From Pogonophryne albipinna (taxonomy: Eukaryota > Chordata > Actinopteri > Perciformes > Artedidraconidae), in NCBI GenBank assembly GCA_028583405.1, contig JAPTMU010000087.1:372001-436000 (forward strand): DNA of 64,000 nt, written 5' to 3'. Below the pieces are notes generated by a model. The model worked only from the letters and a program-made list of their open reading frames with translations. It was not told where the DNA came from and did not search any database. A program made the position numbers and the translations under genes. This document shows positions 56,001 through 64,000 of this stretch, piece after piece; within the stretch, counting starts at the first letter, position 1; the number at the start of each line of letters is the position of its first letter.

Positions 56001-57976
56001 GCATCATGCACACACGGCATAACACCGCCCCCCCCCGTTGACAGTTCACGAGCGTGCTCTCTCATGAACAGTACATTCTATATTATAAAGCCGTGGAGGG
56101 CGGGAGTTTATAAACCAAAGAGTAACCGCCCTTACGGGACGCTGTAATAAGTAAAAGCGAACGCACCCGCAAGGACACCTGGCCTCCTATTGGTTGAGGG
56201 ATTTTGCAGGATTGTTGCACAAACGTTTCGAGCGCGCACAGAATAAATCTGAGAGCAGAACAAATCTGTAAGCAGCAATATATCTGAGTGCAAGTGTACA
56301 GTTTGAGCAGAAGCAGAGCAAATCTAAGTGCAAGCAGGCACTGTTTGAGTGCGAGGACAGGGTTTGAGGGAAATAAATACATAAAGTATGCTCTCAAATT
56401 TAAATACCACGCTCTTGAATAAAGATAGGGAATAACCCCCATATAAATACGATGTCCTTTTGTGTTCTGTTGTTTTATGTTCATGTTGTAACCTACTTGC
56501 TGCCATGTTGGACAGGTCTCTCTTGAAAAAGAGATCGATGATCTCAATGAGACCATCTGGTTAAATAAATGTTTAAAAAAAAAAAAAGTGTTTTAAAAAA
56601 AATATTATTTTTTTTAAAAAACGTTTTTTTTTTTATCGCGGTAAATTTTGTCAGTCTCACGACGGTATTGGGACGTTTATTTACCGCGATATTCGGTATA
56701 TCGTTACATCCCTAGTATCGCTGCATTATAAAGGGGTTTATGTACAGAAAAAGAAAGGTGACGAAGACTGACCTGTTGAACAGAGGAAGGAATTGTATGC
56801 ATTGCAGACCAGTCGTAACGTTTGGCAAGACACTCATCTAGTCCTCATTGATGGAATATGCATTGTCCAGTGTTGGAAAAATATGTATTTGACATGATCA
56901 GGATGGATTCTTATGGTCAGGCAAGATTCATCATCAGCATAAAGTCGGGTTGAATCATTATTTAAGATGAATTGTTTTCAATAAGGATAAGATTCCCAAC
57001 GCCTTTCCTCTGCAGAATTAGAGAAGGATGCAGTGAGAACCACCAAAGATCAATAGAACATTAGTATTGGGATAGGAAACCACTGAAATTGACAGAAAAT
57101 AAGCCTTTTAAGATTGCTCCATGTTAAAATAAATAATATATAATACAAACATAAAATAAAAACAGAGTTGATTTAATATTAACAGGAAATAATCTGTCGT
57201 CTCATACAAACTCTTTTCAGCTATTGCATTCATTATTAGGTTTAATTTGACAGTTTCTCAGTCTTTCCTTACGGTTATTTTAATGCCCAAAATATAATAT
57301 GTCACATTAGTCAAGGGTCCTCAGTTTACTCAATGATAGATAAAGGGTCCATTAAGGAAGAGGTTCCTCCAGCTGCAACACTTCTGATCACTCCCCACAG
57401 GCTTGGGTTATAACATTTCTATTAATATATTATTATAGCATGTTTTTTATTGTGTGGCTTATTCACAAATATATGCTAGTGTAGGGAACACATCTGAATC
57501 CTGAGCTCTATGTCTGCACACATATTAGTAAAAGCCCCTCTTCATCATTTCCTGAGGAGACGTACTTAAATGAAGGCTTCACGTACATGGTTCCCGGGGT
57601 AACTGTGCTTTGCTGATGACATGCTGTGCTTGTTTCAGAATCCAAGAGCGTCCCAGACCCTGAGCTGGTGGTGAAGTTTGGCCCGGTGGACAGCACGCTG
57701 GGCTTCCTGCCCTGGCACATCAGACTCACAGAGTTCATGTAAGCTGCGTCCCCTAAATACAGCCATGACAGTTATAGATGGAAGCTTCAGGGGGTCTTTT
57801 TGTAAAATGGGTATATTGAACATGAAAAGAAGATGGCAGTGTGTTTCTCTGAATGTTGGTTGATTTGTCCCGCTCTGTCCCTCAGCTCCCTGCCCTCCCA
57901 CAGAGACGTCTCCTACGAGGACCTGTTGGGGGTGCTGCGGCGGTTTGGCAGCTGTCGGCAGCGGCTCGGACAGTGA
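35011..57976 (+). CDS. nus1: NUS1 / Nogo-B receptor, cis-prenyltransferase subunit, five exons
   Basis: Exons 35011-35410, 40202-40333, 54744-54896, 57639-57738 and 57886-57976 total 876 nt (291 codons plus stop), with GT-AG borders and consistent phase. The start ATG ([17 protein letters not shown]) is followed by an N-terminal hydrophobic stretch at about residues 3-20, probably a membrane anchor. Conserved blocks are [72 protein letters not shown] and [13 protein letters not shown]. The last residues are R-L-G-Q, preserving the C-terminal RxG motif that contributes to the active site. In the ER membrane NUS1 pairs with DHDDS to make dehydrodolichyl diphosphate, the lipid carrier precursor for N-glycosylation. 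Length fits the family (human 293). Introns 1-3 are loaded with transposons but every coding exon is clean. Confidence 0.95.
35411..35693 (+). other. 5' part of nus1 intron 1
   Basis: Unique-looking intron sequence up to the first hAT element. Nothing further recognised. Confidence 0.5.
35694..36812. mobile_element. hAT-1, non-autonomous hAT element in nus1 intron 1
   Basis: Ends CAGGGTTGGGAGGGTTAC and GTTACAACCCAACCCTG, with the 8-bp duplication CATGTGAC at 35686-35693 and 36813-36820. Subterminal GTAATCAGATTAC-type palindromic words occur near both ends. A threefold CTTTCACGCACCGC tandem lies near 36320-36365. No transposase frame. Confidence 0.92.
36833..38058. mobile_element. hAT-2, non-autonomous hAT element in nus1 intron 1
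   Basis: Ends CAGGGGTGCACATAAC and GTTATGTGCAGCCCTG, with the 8-bp duplication GTTATATT at 36825-36832 and 38059-38066. It contains a minisatellite (36976-37090) and an internal block (about 37299-37868) that is shared with hAT-3. No transposase frame. Confidence 0.92.
36976..37090. repeat. Minisatellite, 22-28-bp GAGGTGAACACAGAACAC units
   Basis: Four to five tandem units of variable length inside hAT-2, each containing GCAGAGGTGAACAC. Confidence 0.85.
38114..39510. mobile_element. hAT-3, non-autonomous hAT element in nus1 intron 1
   Basis: Ends TAGGGTTGGGTATCG and GGTACCCAACCCTA, with the 8-bp duplication GGCAGAGA at 38106-38113 and 39511-39518. Degenerate GATTCCGATTC words lie next to the left end. 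The internal block 38575-39320 is a close copy of 37299-37868 in hAT-2, with about 130 bp extra. No transposase frame. Confidence 0.92.
39519..40201 (+). other. 3' part of nus1 intron 1
   Basis: Intron sequence without recognised repeats, ending in ...TTTCTTCACTCAG before exon 2. Confidence 0.5.
40663..40897 (+). mobile_element. Left end of a Charlie-like hAT, truncated
   Basis: CAGGGGTCACCAACTACATT is a standard Charlie/hAT left end. A (TA)n tract follows at 40735-40757. No matching right end was found; the next element (40906) interrupts or replaces it. Confidence 0.6.
40906..41697 (-). mobile_element. hAT-D, internally deleted hAT carrying a BED finger
   Basis: Ends TAGGGATGTCCCGATC and GATCGGGACATCTCTA, with the 8-bp duplication GTTGCAGG at 40898-40905 and 41698-41705. 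The minus strand encodes the N terminus of a ZBED-type transposase. Its last 291 bp (from 41407) form the left edge of the tandemly triplicated block. Confidence 0.92.
41012..41353 (-). pseudogene. BED zinc-finger N terminus of a hAT transposase
   Basis: 113 codons starting [11 protein letters not shown]. The finger is C-N-V-C...H-L-R-N-K-H with the usual BED aromatic VWKYY start, followed by QPTLSETF, a typical hAT linker. The frame ends at the internal deletion, so the catalytic DDE and dimerisation parts are missing. Confidence 0.85.
41407..43308. repeat. Tandem block, copy 1 of 3 (1,902 bp)
   Basis: Begins ACTGCTAGACTCTGCG inside hAT-D and ends CAAGATCTGCGTT inside the piggyBac-like element. 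It holds the right end of hAT-D and the left ends of hAT-A (41760), hAT-B (41903), hAT-C (42161) and the piggyBac-like element (42774). Confidence 0.95.
43309..45210. repeat. Tandem block, copy 2 of 3 (1,902 bp)
   Basis: Almost identical to copies 1 and 3. Its junction with copy 1 reads GCGTT-G-ACTGCTAG, with one extra G not present at either original edge. Confidence 0.95.
45211..47111. repeat. Tandem block, copy 3 of 3
   Basis: The last copy runs on without a break into the rest of the piggyBac-like element and the right ends of hAT-C, B and A. It shares the AG-for-GG change at the hAT-C end and the poly(A) differences with copy 2, so copies 2 and 3 are closest. Confidence 0.95.
46578..47266. 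mobile_element. piggyBac-like MITE at the centre of the nest
   Basis: Ends AGGGGACCTATCATGC and GCATGATAGGTCCACT, flanked by TTAA at 46574-46577 and 47267-47270, the piggyBac target. 689 bp, no transposase. Only its first 535 bp are present in tandem copies 1 (42774-43308) and 2 (44676-45210), so the right breakpoint of the duplication lies inside it. Confidence 0.88.
47444..47770 (+). pseudogene. BED zinc-finger fragment of the hAT-B transposase
   Basis: The frame contains [20 protein letters not shown] and [14 protein letters not shown], a BED finger with CxxC and HxxxxxH. An ATG in better context (47508, ATGGCGGAGAG) is in another frame, two bases off. The frame ends after a serine-rich linker with no catalytic core. 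Confidence 0.75.
48680..49764. mobile_element. hAT-E, probable hAT relic abutting hAT-A
   Basis: The left side reads AAGGCTGTGCATC and the right side GGAGCCCCTA, with CGATTCGAT/ATCGATGC words near both ends, as in TAGGGCTGTGCATCG-type hATs. The ends are decayed and no 8-bp duplication was found. hAT-A seems to have inserted at its left end. Confidence 0.5.
49768..49971 (+). mobile_element. hAT left-end fragment
   Basis: CAGTGTTTCTCAAAGTGGGG is a Charlie-type hAT start. Only about 200 bp lie before the next element and no right end is visible. Confidence 0.5.
49972..50631. mobile_element. 660-bp inverted-repeat MITE in nus1 intron 2
   Basis: Ends GGCCCAATCCCAAATCAC and GTGGTTTGGGATTGAGCC, extended by CCCTACCCCTCCG and its complement, giving about 35 bp of imperfect inverted repeat. 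Flanks are TAA and TGA, so a 3-bp duplication is at best decayed. The GGCCC ends recall the family at 8455-9665. No coding capacity. Confidence 0.8.
50632..51864 (+). other. nus1 intron 2, no recognised repeats
   Basis: AT-rich intron sequence. A 130-codon minus-strand frame at 50926-51318 has hydrophobic stretches but matches no family I recognise, and I do not call it a gene. Confidence 0.45.
51865..54132 (-). pseudogene. L2/CR1-type LINE copy (minus strand) in nus1 intron 2
   Basis: GAGTTGG flanks it at 51858-51864 and 54133-54139, a 7-bp target duplication. The 3' end (plus-left) has tandem CATTA units. Minus-strand coding text includes [35 protein letters not shown], the catalytic-region YADETQLIL (second D changed to E) and [24 protein letters not shown] replaces the CGA in ACAIRPLQL near 52492, a CpG-type change. 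The element is 5' truncated, without endonuclease. A close relative lies at 60904-63096. Confidence 0.9.
54140..54743 (+). other. End of nus1 intron 2
   Basis: No repeat recognised. It ends TGTGTGTCCGTGCAG before exon 3. Confidence 0.5.
56085..56443 (-). mobile_element. Fragment of the TA-flanked MITE inside hAT-F
   Basis: It matches, in reverse complement, the right part of the element at 60859-63496, ending GGGAATAACCCCCATA. The other end is cut off around the poly-C/GTTGACA text. It shows the uninterrupted sequence GGTATTTAAATTTGAGAGC into which the second LINE inserted at 60904. Confidence 0.8.
56444..56592 (+). repeat. LINE/SINE-like 3' end with A-rich tail
   Basis: TTGGACAGGTCTCTCTTGAA...AATGAGACCATCTGGTTAAATAAATG followed by poly(A) is a 3' terminus I associate with a common fish retroposon. 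Only the terminal ~130 bp are present. Confidence 0.5.
56723..57638 (+). other. 3' part of nus1 intron 3
   Basis: No repeat or gene recognised; ends GCTTGTTTCAG before exon 4. Confidence 0.5.
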
Positions 57977-58559
57977 AGTGCAGGCAGGAGGAAGTGCGGG
58001 GTTCACAGTCGGAGGAGAGTTTGGACAGGTGTGACCCCTCCATGCTTCGCTGTGTCCCCCACTACTCCACTCCCCAAATCTGTCCACGTCCTGGTTCTTG
58101 AAAAGACAGCCTGCCAGATCACTTCCTGCCACCAGCTCTTGTCTTATAATAAACTTGCATTCCAGGACTTCTGGAACATGCTCTCCAAGCCAAGAGAAAA
58201 TAGCACATGAGACTCAGTGGCAGGAGAAGTGTGCACAGACTCCGTTCTGTCCTCTCAGAGCCTCAGCCTCCAGCTGCTGTTGTCTACTTTCCCTCAGCAG
58301 ATAACAAAGAAGAAGCAAGGCTTTGTGCTGGCAAATCCAGCTGCATTTCAGAGAGAAGCTCGACTCCCTAACACAGCCAAGGAGCGGAAGTGTAGCTGAG
58401 GGATAGAGTGCTTAATAATAGTGTGTAAATAGGAGAAATCCATGTGGCTATGTTTGTCCCTGTGGCTCCAGCTTGCAGTCATGTGTTCATGTGTAGTGTT
58501 GCTTCAGACACATACAGAGTCTCTGGGCTCCTGTTAGACTGACCAAGCTCTGAAATAAA
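57977..58559 (+). other. nus1 3' UTR (proposed)
   Basis: Runs from the stop codon to an AATAAA at 58554-58559. An alternative AATAAA is at 58148-58153. I see no other gene here. Confidence 0.55.
58554..58559 (+). terminator. nus1: Candidate polyadenylation signal of nus1
   Basis: AATAAA in CTGAAATAAAGAAATG, 578 bp after the stop codon. The choice between this and 58148-58153 cannot be made from sequence alone. Confidence 0.45.
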
Positions 58560-60237
58560 GAAATGCACTGTGTGTCTCCTGAAAGCTCTGAAGTATCACC
58601 TTAAATGACAATCCTGTGTGGAAACAATCCTAACTCCTCCTGATATCATAATTGAGTTATCACTCCTCATGCAGCCACAGGGAGTCTGAGGAATAATGAA
58701 CTTCTAAATGTGCCTTGAGTTTAGAACAAACTACATGGGTCATATTGTGAGAGATTTTACAAACATGTCTATCAGTAATAATAAGTTTGTCCTCACCGAG
58801 TCAATAAGTGAGTGAAAAGACGTCTGACGGAAGAACCACCAGCCGTCAACTGATCAGCTGAAAGTGAGGTGAGAAAGATGAGGAGAAATGGTTACAGAAT
58901 TATCCAAACGAGAAAGAAAACCAATAATACTCAAGTTTAACCAGAATGCACTGCAGCCACAACATGTGTCAACACAGCTGACTGAGGCTGCATCTCACTT
59001 CGGTTATTTTTCATTTCCTCGCTCCTCAGGCTGCGGTCGAATAATCCAAAAATCAGCTCCTAAGTTCTAACCCTATCTCCTATTCCTTGACCTCTGAGTG
59101 AAAGGTCACGGGGTTAAGGGATAGTGGATAGGAGAATTCAAAAGGATTTAGGAGAAGAGACTGCGGTACTTTAGAGAATCCGACTGCACTTTCACTATCC
59201 GACGTGTTTATGATGCGCCAGCGGACGTCATGAATGTGCGTCTGCTGCTGTGGGGAAACTATAGAAACTACAGTTTTCTATACAGCGGACTACAACATGG
59301 ATGTTCAATAAGAACGAGGGACTACTGTAAACTCATCTAGAGACTCTGCACCGTGCTCTGATGCTGTTGCTTTGATTTATGAACGTGGACAACAGAGAAA
59401 CATATTCTTCATGACCAAAGTTGGAATTGAAATAAAAAAGGAAAGTGAAACTTATGCTCGTCACCCTCTCCCTCCGGTCCACATTAATACAAATGATCCC
59501 AATACGTATGATTGTATGAAAAGATCTTAAAATCAATACGAATGTATTTATTATAAACGTTAGTCCTTAACATCTATCACTGTGTATATCACCATTCAAA
59601 CATCTTTTAAAAGTTGAACAACCCCCACACAGCTCAGTGAAATGTTGACTTTATTTGATCATTTCAGTAAAAACTAACGTTCATATTTCTCTTTTTGATT
59701 ATAATACCGATGAACATTCAAAACAAACACACAGCGGTAATTACAGTTTAAAAGTCTCAAAAAAGCTACAACTACTGTCACAAACTGGATGAATGTGAAG
59801 TATTTTGTTAAAGGAGGATGAAAGCGTAAATAAGGAGCACTATTGGAGTGACTTTGATGGTTATTGGACTCGGGATTAATTCATTTGGATTCCCGCTGTA
59901 TGAAGAAATTAAAGGACGGTGCAAGTGGAAACAATTCACAAAGGAATTAAACTGTTTAAAACACATGCTCAAAGTAAGGCGGATTTTGCCGATGTGTTTA
60001 TGTGGATTCAAAAATCGTAAATAATTTACAAAATGGAGGAGACCAATCTGATCGGAGCAACTGTGACAAATAATCCAACTGAAACCGGCATGGACAATGA
60101 CTATGTTTTAAAAATGCGCTTATCCAGACAAGCCTGGTTTGGACACTTTACAGGCAGAAGAAACATTTCTATTAAAGAAAGAATTATACATTTCTGTCTT
60201 TTTATTCCTTTAATACTAACTTGAATTTTTATTACAA
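58560..60237. other. Intergenic DNA downstream of nus1
   Basis: No gene recognised. The part 59020-59300 is somewhat GC-rich and may be an old repeat. Short frames here are not supported. Confidence 0.4.
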
Positions 60238-60858
60238 TTTTTTTTTTTTTTTTTTACAAGTTTTTTTTATTTCATTATAGTGTACACAGTAATCGATGCC
60301 ATTTAATTTATATTGTAATATCACAGTACCACAGTACACTCCCCCCTCCCTCCCTCCGCAAAAAAATGCTTATCAATATAACTTAAAGGTGGGGTAGGTA
60401 AGTTTGAGAAACCGGCTCGAGATACACTTTTTGTTATATTCCATGGAATGCTCTTAACATCCCGATAGCAATGAATATCTTAAGTGCTTTGACAAAAAAT
60501 CCATAAAAAATTTCATCTGTGGAAGCCGTAATACTGTAAAAAGTACGACCACTAAACGGATTGGATTGCCGCCCTGTCTGTCAGCCTTCCATCTCGTGCA
60601 CGCACAAATGTATCTCGTGCCCTCATTGGGCGTGCCCTCATTGGGCGTGCATTGCAGCAGTACTTCAATGACTCGCCAGCAACAGGCGGCCACTTTCACC
60701 ATGGCAGAGTTAGGTTCAACATCGTCTACTGGTGGCAAAAGAAATAATGTAACGGAGCAAATTAGGAACAAAAACAAAGTGGAAACTAGGAGAATTCAAA
60801 CCAGAGTCAATATCGGAGTTGCTTTTCAACGATGGCGACTACTGATGGAACACACCTA

Positions 60859-63496
60859 TGGGGGTTATTCCCTATCTTTATTCAAGAGCGTGGTATTTAA
60901 ATTCTGCTCCCTGGCTAAATGATGCACTGCGTGCTAATAGAACCGTCCTTCGGGCAGCAGAGCGGAAATGGTGGAAATCCAAACACCGTGACGACCTCCT
61001 AACCTATCAGGCTCTCCTCTCCTCTTTCTCTGCTTCCATCTCTCAGGCAAAAAGCACTTTCTTTCAAGATAAGATGCAATCTTCCTATTCCAATCCCAAA
61101 AAACTATTTTCCATCTTCTCCTCCCTCCTGGACCCCCCCAAAGCCCCTTCCCCCTCCTCCCTCTTGGACCCCCCCAAAGCCCCTTCCCCCTCCTCCCTTC
61201 TGTCAAGCGACTTTGTTAACCACTTTGAAAAAAAGGTTGATGATATTCGCTCTTCTTTTTCTGACTCACCTTTACTCACCACTGGGTCACCAGACCCTCC
61301 TTTCACCCACACACTAACCTCCTTTTCCCCTCTCTCTCCAAGTGAGGTTCTTACCCTCATTACCTCTGCCCGCCCTACCACCTGTCCTCTGGACCCTATC
61401 CCTTCAAACCTCCTTCAGACTATCGCTCCTGATATTCTACCGTTTCTCACCCATTTCATAAACACTTCTCTAACTTCTGGTCACTTTCCAAACAGTCTCA
61501 AGGAGGCAAGAGTAAACCCTCTCCTAAAGAAACCCACTCTCAACCCGTCTGATGTTATGAACTTCAGGCCTGTCTCTCTCCTCCCGTTCCTGTCTAAAAC
61601 ACTTGAACGCGCTGTCTTTAAACAACTCTCCTGTTATCTCCATCAGAACAACCTTCTGGATCCGCACCAGTCTGGTTTCAAGGCAGGTCACTCCACAGAA
61701 ACTGCCCTCCTTGCTGTCTCTGAGGAACTGCACACTGCTAAAGCAGCCTCCCTCTCCTCTGTCATCATCCTGTTGGACCTGTCTGCTGCATTCGACACGG
61801 TGAATCATCAGATCCTCCTTCGCACTCTCCAAGAACTTGGAGTTTCAGGCTCTGCACTTTCCCTCCTCACCTCATACCTCAAAGACCGCACCTACAGGGT
61901 TACTTGGAGAGGGTCCGAGTCCGACCCTTGTCAATTAACTACAGGGGTCCCTCAGGGCTCTGTTCTTGGTCCCCTCCTCTTCTCCTTGTACACAAACTCG
62001 CTCGGATCAGTCATTAGCCCGCATGGTTTTTCATACCACTGCTACGCTGACGACACCCAATTAATTCTGTCCTTTCCCCGCTCAGAGACCCAGGTCGTCG
62101 CACGCATCTCTGCTTGTCTAGCTGACATCTCTCAGTGGATGTCTGATCATCACCTCAAGCTCAACCTTGACAAGACTGAACTCCTTTTCCTTCCGGGAAA
62201 AGATTGTCCCACTCTTGACCTAACAATCAACATTGGCACCTCTGTTGTTTCCCCGACTCAGACTGCAAGGAATCTGGGTGTGATCCTAGATAACAACCTG
62301 TCCTTCACTGCAAACATCGCTGCTACAACCCGCTGCTGCAGATACACGCTTTACAACATCAGGAGGATACGTCCCCAGCTGACCCAGAAAGCGACGCAGG
62401 TTCTGGTCCAGGCTCTCGTCATCTCACGCCTAGACTACTGCAACTCCCTCCTGGCTGGTCTACCTGCATGTGCCATCCGACCTCTGCAGCTCATCCAGAA
62501 TGCAGCGGCTCGTCTGGTCTTCAACCTTCCTAAATTCTCCCACACCACGCCGCTCCTCCGCTGGCTTCACTGGCTTCCGGTAACTGCTAGAATCCACTTC
62601 AAGACAATGGTACTTGCCTACCATGCTGCGAATGGGTCTGGCCCTTCCTAGATCCAGGACATGGTTAAACCGTACACCCCAGCACGTGCACTCCGCTCTG
62701 CATCAACCAAACGGCTCGCTGCACCCTCGCTGCGAAGTGGACCCAAGTTCCCATCAGCAAAAACACGTGGGTTTGCTATCCTGGCTCCAAAATGGTGGAA
62801 TGAGCTCCCCATTGACATCAGGACAGCAGATAGCTTACACACCTTCCGGCGCAGACTGAAAACTCATCTCTTTCGACTCCATTTCGATTAATATAACTAT
62901 TAACAAAGCACTTATATACTAATAAAGGGCTGGCTTACCTAAAGCCAGTTGAGTAGCACTTGAAATGTTTTTGCTCTATGAAACCTGATGTACTTATATG
63001 ATTCTGTTTTCTTCAAGTTTCTATTTTGTTGGTCGAACGCACTTATTGTAAGTCGCTTTGGATAAAAGCGTCAGCTAAATGTAATGTAATGTAATGTAAA
63101 TTTGAGAGCATACTTTATGTATTTATTTCCCTCAAACCCTGTCGTCGCACTCAAATAGTGCCTGCTTGCACTTAGATTTGCTCTGCTTCTGCTCAAACTG
63201 TACGCTTGCACTCAGATATATTGCTGCTTACAGATTTGTTCTGCTCTCAGATTTATTCTGTGCGCGCTCGAAACTTTTGTGCAACAATCCTGTCAAAATC
63301 CCTCAACCAATAGGAGGCCAGGTGTCCTTGCGGGTGCGTTCGCTTTACTTATTACAGCGTCCCGTAAGGGCGGTTACTCTTTGGTTTGTCTTTGGTGCGA
63401 TGACAGGGTTTGAGCGGTTTGAGTGAAGGAAATCAATAAAGTATGCTCTCAAATTTAAATACCACGCTCTTGAATAAAGATCGGGAATAACCCCCA
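60859..63496. mobile_element. TA-flanked MITE with ~60-bp inverted repeats
   Basis: Ends TGGGGGTTATTCCC and GGGAATAACCCCCA, flanked by TA on both sides as in Tc1/mariner insertions. The inverted repeat continues through TTTATTCAAGAGCGTGGTAT. It is interrupted at 60904 by a LINE. Without that it is about 445 bp. Another, truncated copy lies at 56085-56443. Confidence 0.85.
60904..63096 (+). pseudogene. L2/CR1-type LINE copy (plus strand), 5' truncated
   Basis: TAAATT flanks it at 60898-60903 and 63097-63102, a 6-bp duplication confirmed by the uninterrupted site in 56085-56443. One open frame runs from the truncation to a TAG at 62649-62651, where the relative at 51865-54132 has TAC; it then continues to 62889. 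RT motifs [30 protein letters not shown] and [10 protein letters not shown] are intact. A 33-bp segment ([11 protein letters not shown]) is duplicated near 61122-61190. The tail is tandem TAATG. A single stop separates it from an intact RT. Confidence 0.92.
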
Positions 63497-63897
63497 TACA
63501 TACCGAGCTGAAATCTGACGCCGTGGTCGCTCTTTTTCTCTTGGACAGGTTTTGTATGGTTTACAATTCCCCTGAACTATATAGCCAACCTAAGTCATGT
63601 GCGCGTTCATGTGTGTTGGAGGAGGTGCTCTGTAAGGAAGTCTGAAGGAAGGGGCGGATTCTTTTCTGCTGTGTACTTTCAAATTTTAGTGCACTCGAGC
63701 CGGTTTCTGAAACTTACCTACCCCACCTTTAAACAACAGAGCCATGAAAATAAACATAAAAAAAATAAACCCACATCAAAGTAAAACAAACAAATAATTA
63801 TACAATTAATTATACAATACAGTGACAATATAGACAATGACAACACAACTAGTATTTCCGGCCGTCAGGAAAAATAGCCACAGAGTGCACCATTCCA

Positions 63898-64000
63898 TCA
63901 CTGGTCATATCTCAGATATATTTTCCAAATAAGAAACAATGGCGACCACAGAGCTTGAAAGATATGTCCACGATTATATTTTTCCAATGTCATTTTCTCC
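63898..64000 (-). CDS. C-terminal end of an L1-like ORF2, partial
   Basis: The minus strand reads MTLEKYNRGHIFQALWSPLF...IYLRYDQ and stops at 63898. The W-x-P-x-F pattern just before the stop is what I expect at the end of L1 ORF2. Only 34 codons are in the window, so this is tentative. Confidence 0.4.
   Translation of the reverse strand, partial: EKMTLEKYNRGHIFQALWSPLFLIWKIYLRYDQ

Larger units (their letters stand above)
55201..56714. mobile_element. hAT-F in nus1 intron 3
   Basis: Ends TAGGGATGTAACGATACC and ATATCGTTACATCCCTA, with the 8-bp duplication GTATCGCT at 55193-55200 and 56715-56722. Subterminal TATCGCGATA-type words. It holds a fragment of the TA-flanked element and a LINE-like 3' end. 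No transposase frame. Confidence 0.92.
60387..63728. mobile_element. piggyBac-like MITE with nested insertions
   Basis: Ends AGGTGGGGTAGGTAAG and CTTACCTACCCCACCT inside a ~35-bp inverted repeat that includes GAAACCGGCTCGAG, flanked by TTAA at 60383-60386 and 63729-63732. It is inserted in the LINE 3' UTR and is itself interrupted at 60857. Confidence 0.88.
60238..64000 (-). mobile_element. 3' end of an L1-like LINE on the minus strand, heavily interrupted
   Basis: A plus-strand poly(T) at 60238-60255 is the poly(A) tail on the minus strand, preceded by ATGAAATAAAAAAAACTTG. The 3' UTR is 60256-60386 plus 63729-63897, split by the piggyBac-like element. The coding region enters from the right window edge. 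The L1 assignment rests on the poly(A) tail and the C-terminal peptide only. Confidence 0.6.

Noticed and set aside
58860..59300. Possible exon or CpG-rich promoter downstream of nus1
   Set aside because: Slight GC enrichment only, no coding similarity and no splice-bounded frame.

Overview
The window is vertebrate, almost certainly teleost fish, nuclear DNA. Two spliced host genes with GT-AG introns can be assembled by reading exon translations. On the minus strand at 353-4726 lies a ten-exon SERINC gene of about 458 codons, closest in my reading to SERINC1. On the plus strand at 35011-57976 lies a five-exon nus1 gene (Nogo-B receptor / dehydrodolichyl diphosphate synthase subunit) of about 291 codons. 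The mobile-element families point to a ray-finned fish: Rex3-like RTE, L2, I/Nimb-like LINEs ending in (GAA)n, a chromodomain Gypsy element, a copia relic and very many hAT elements. I cannot name the species. No prokaryotic, CRISPR, tRNA or rRNA feature was seen.

Layout. 1-5.5 kb: SERINC gene, with a first intron that is mostly (CA)n and whose 3' splice site directly abuts a 350-bp dinucleotide tract. 5.5-7.0 kb: a non-autonomous LTR element on the minus strand with a tRNA-Trp-type primer binding site. 8.4-14.5 kb: a 1.2-kb inverted-repeat transposon and an almost complete L2 LINE with an open 999-codon ORF2. 15-26 kb: two copies of one 1.1-kb repeat in opposite orientation; between them sit a copia relic broken by another insertion and a probable hAT relic, and the right-hand copy is split by a young Gypsy element with apparently identical LTRs. 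26-33 kb: an I/Nimb-like LINE fragment containing a Rex3-like insertion, then a second, longer I/Nimb-like LINE. Its (GAA)n tail is split by two further DNA transposons and ends about 100 bp before the nus1 start codon.

35-58 kb: nus1. Its introns hold eight hAT-type insertions, each bounded by a perfect 8-bp target duplication. Three stand almost end to end in intron 1. In intron 2 one hAT lies inside another, inside another, with a piggyBac-like element at the centre, and a 1,902-bp block covering the left ends of this nest is present three times in tandem. 58-64 kb: the 3' part of an L1-like LINE on the minus strand. Its 3' UTR is interrupted by a piggyBac-like element, which holds a TA-flanked element, which holds an L2/CR1-type LINE.

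SERINC and nus1 are divergently transcribed about 30 kb apart, and nearly all recognisable sequence between them is mobile DNA. I see no functional link between the two. All exon calls are by eye: start, stop and splice phases close without any frame conflict in both genes, but no alignment or transcript was available.
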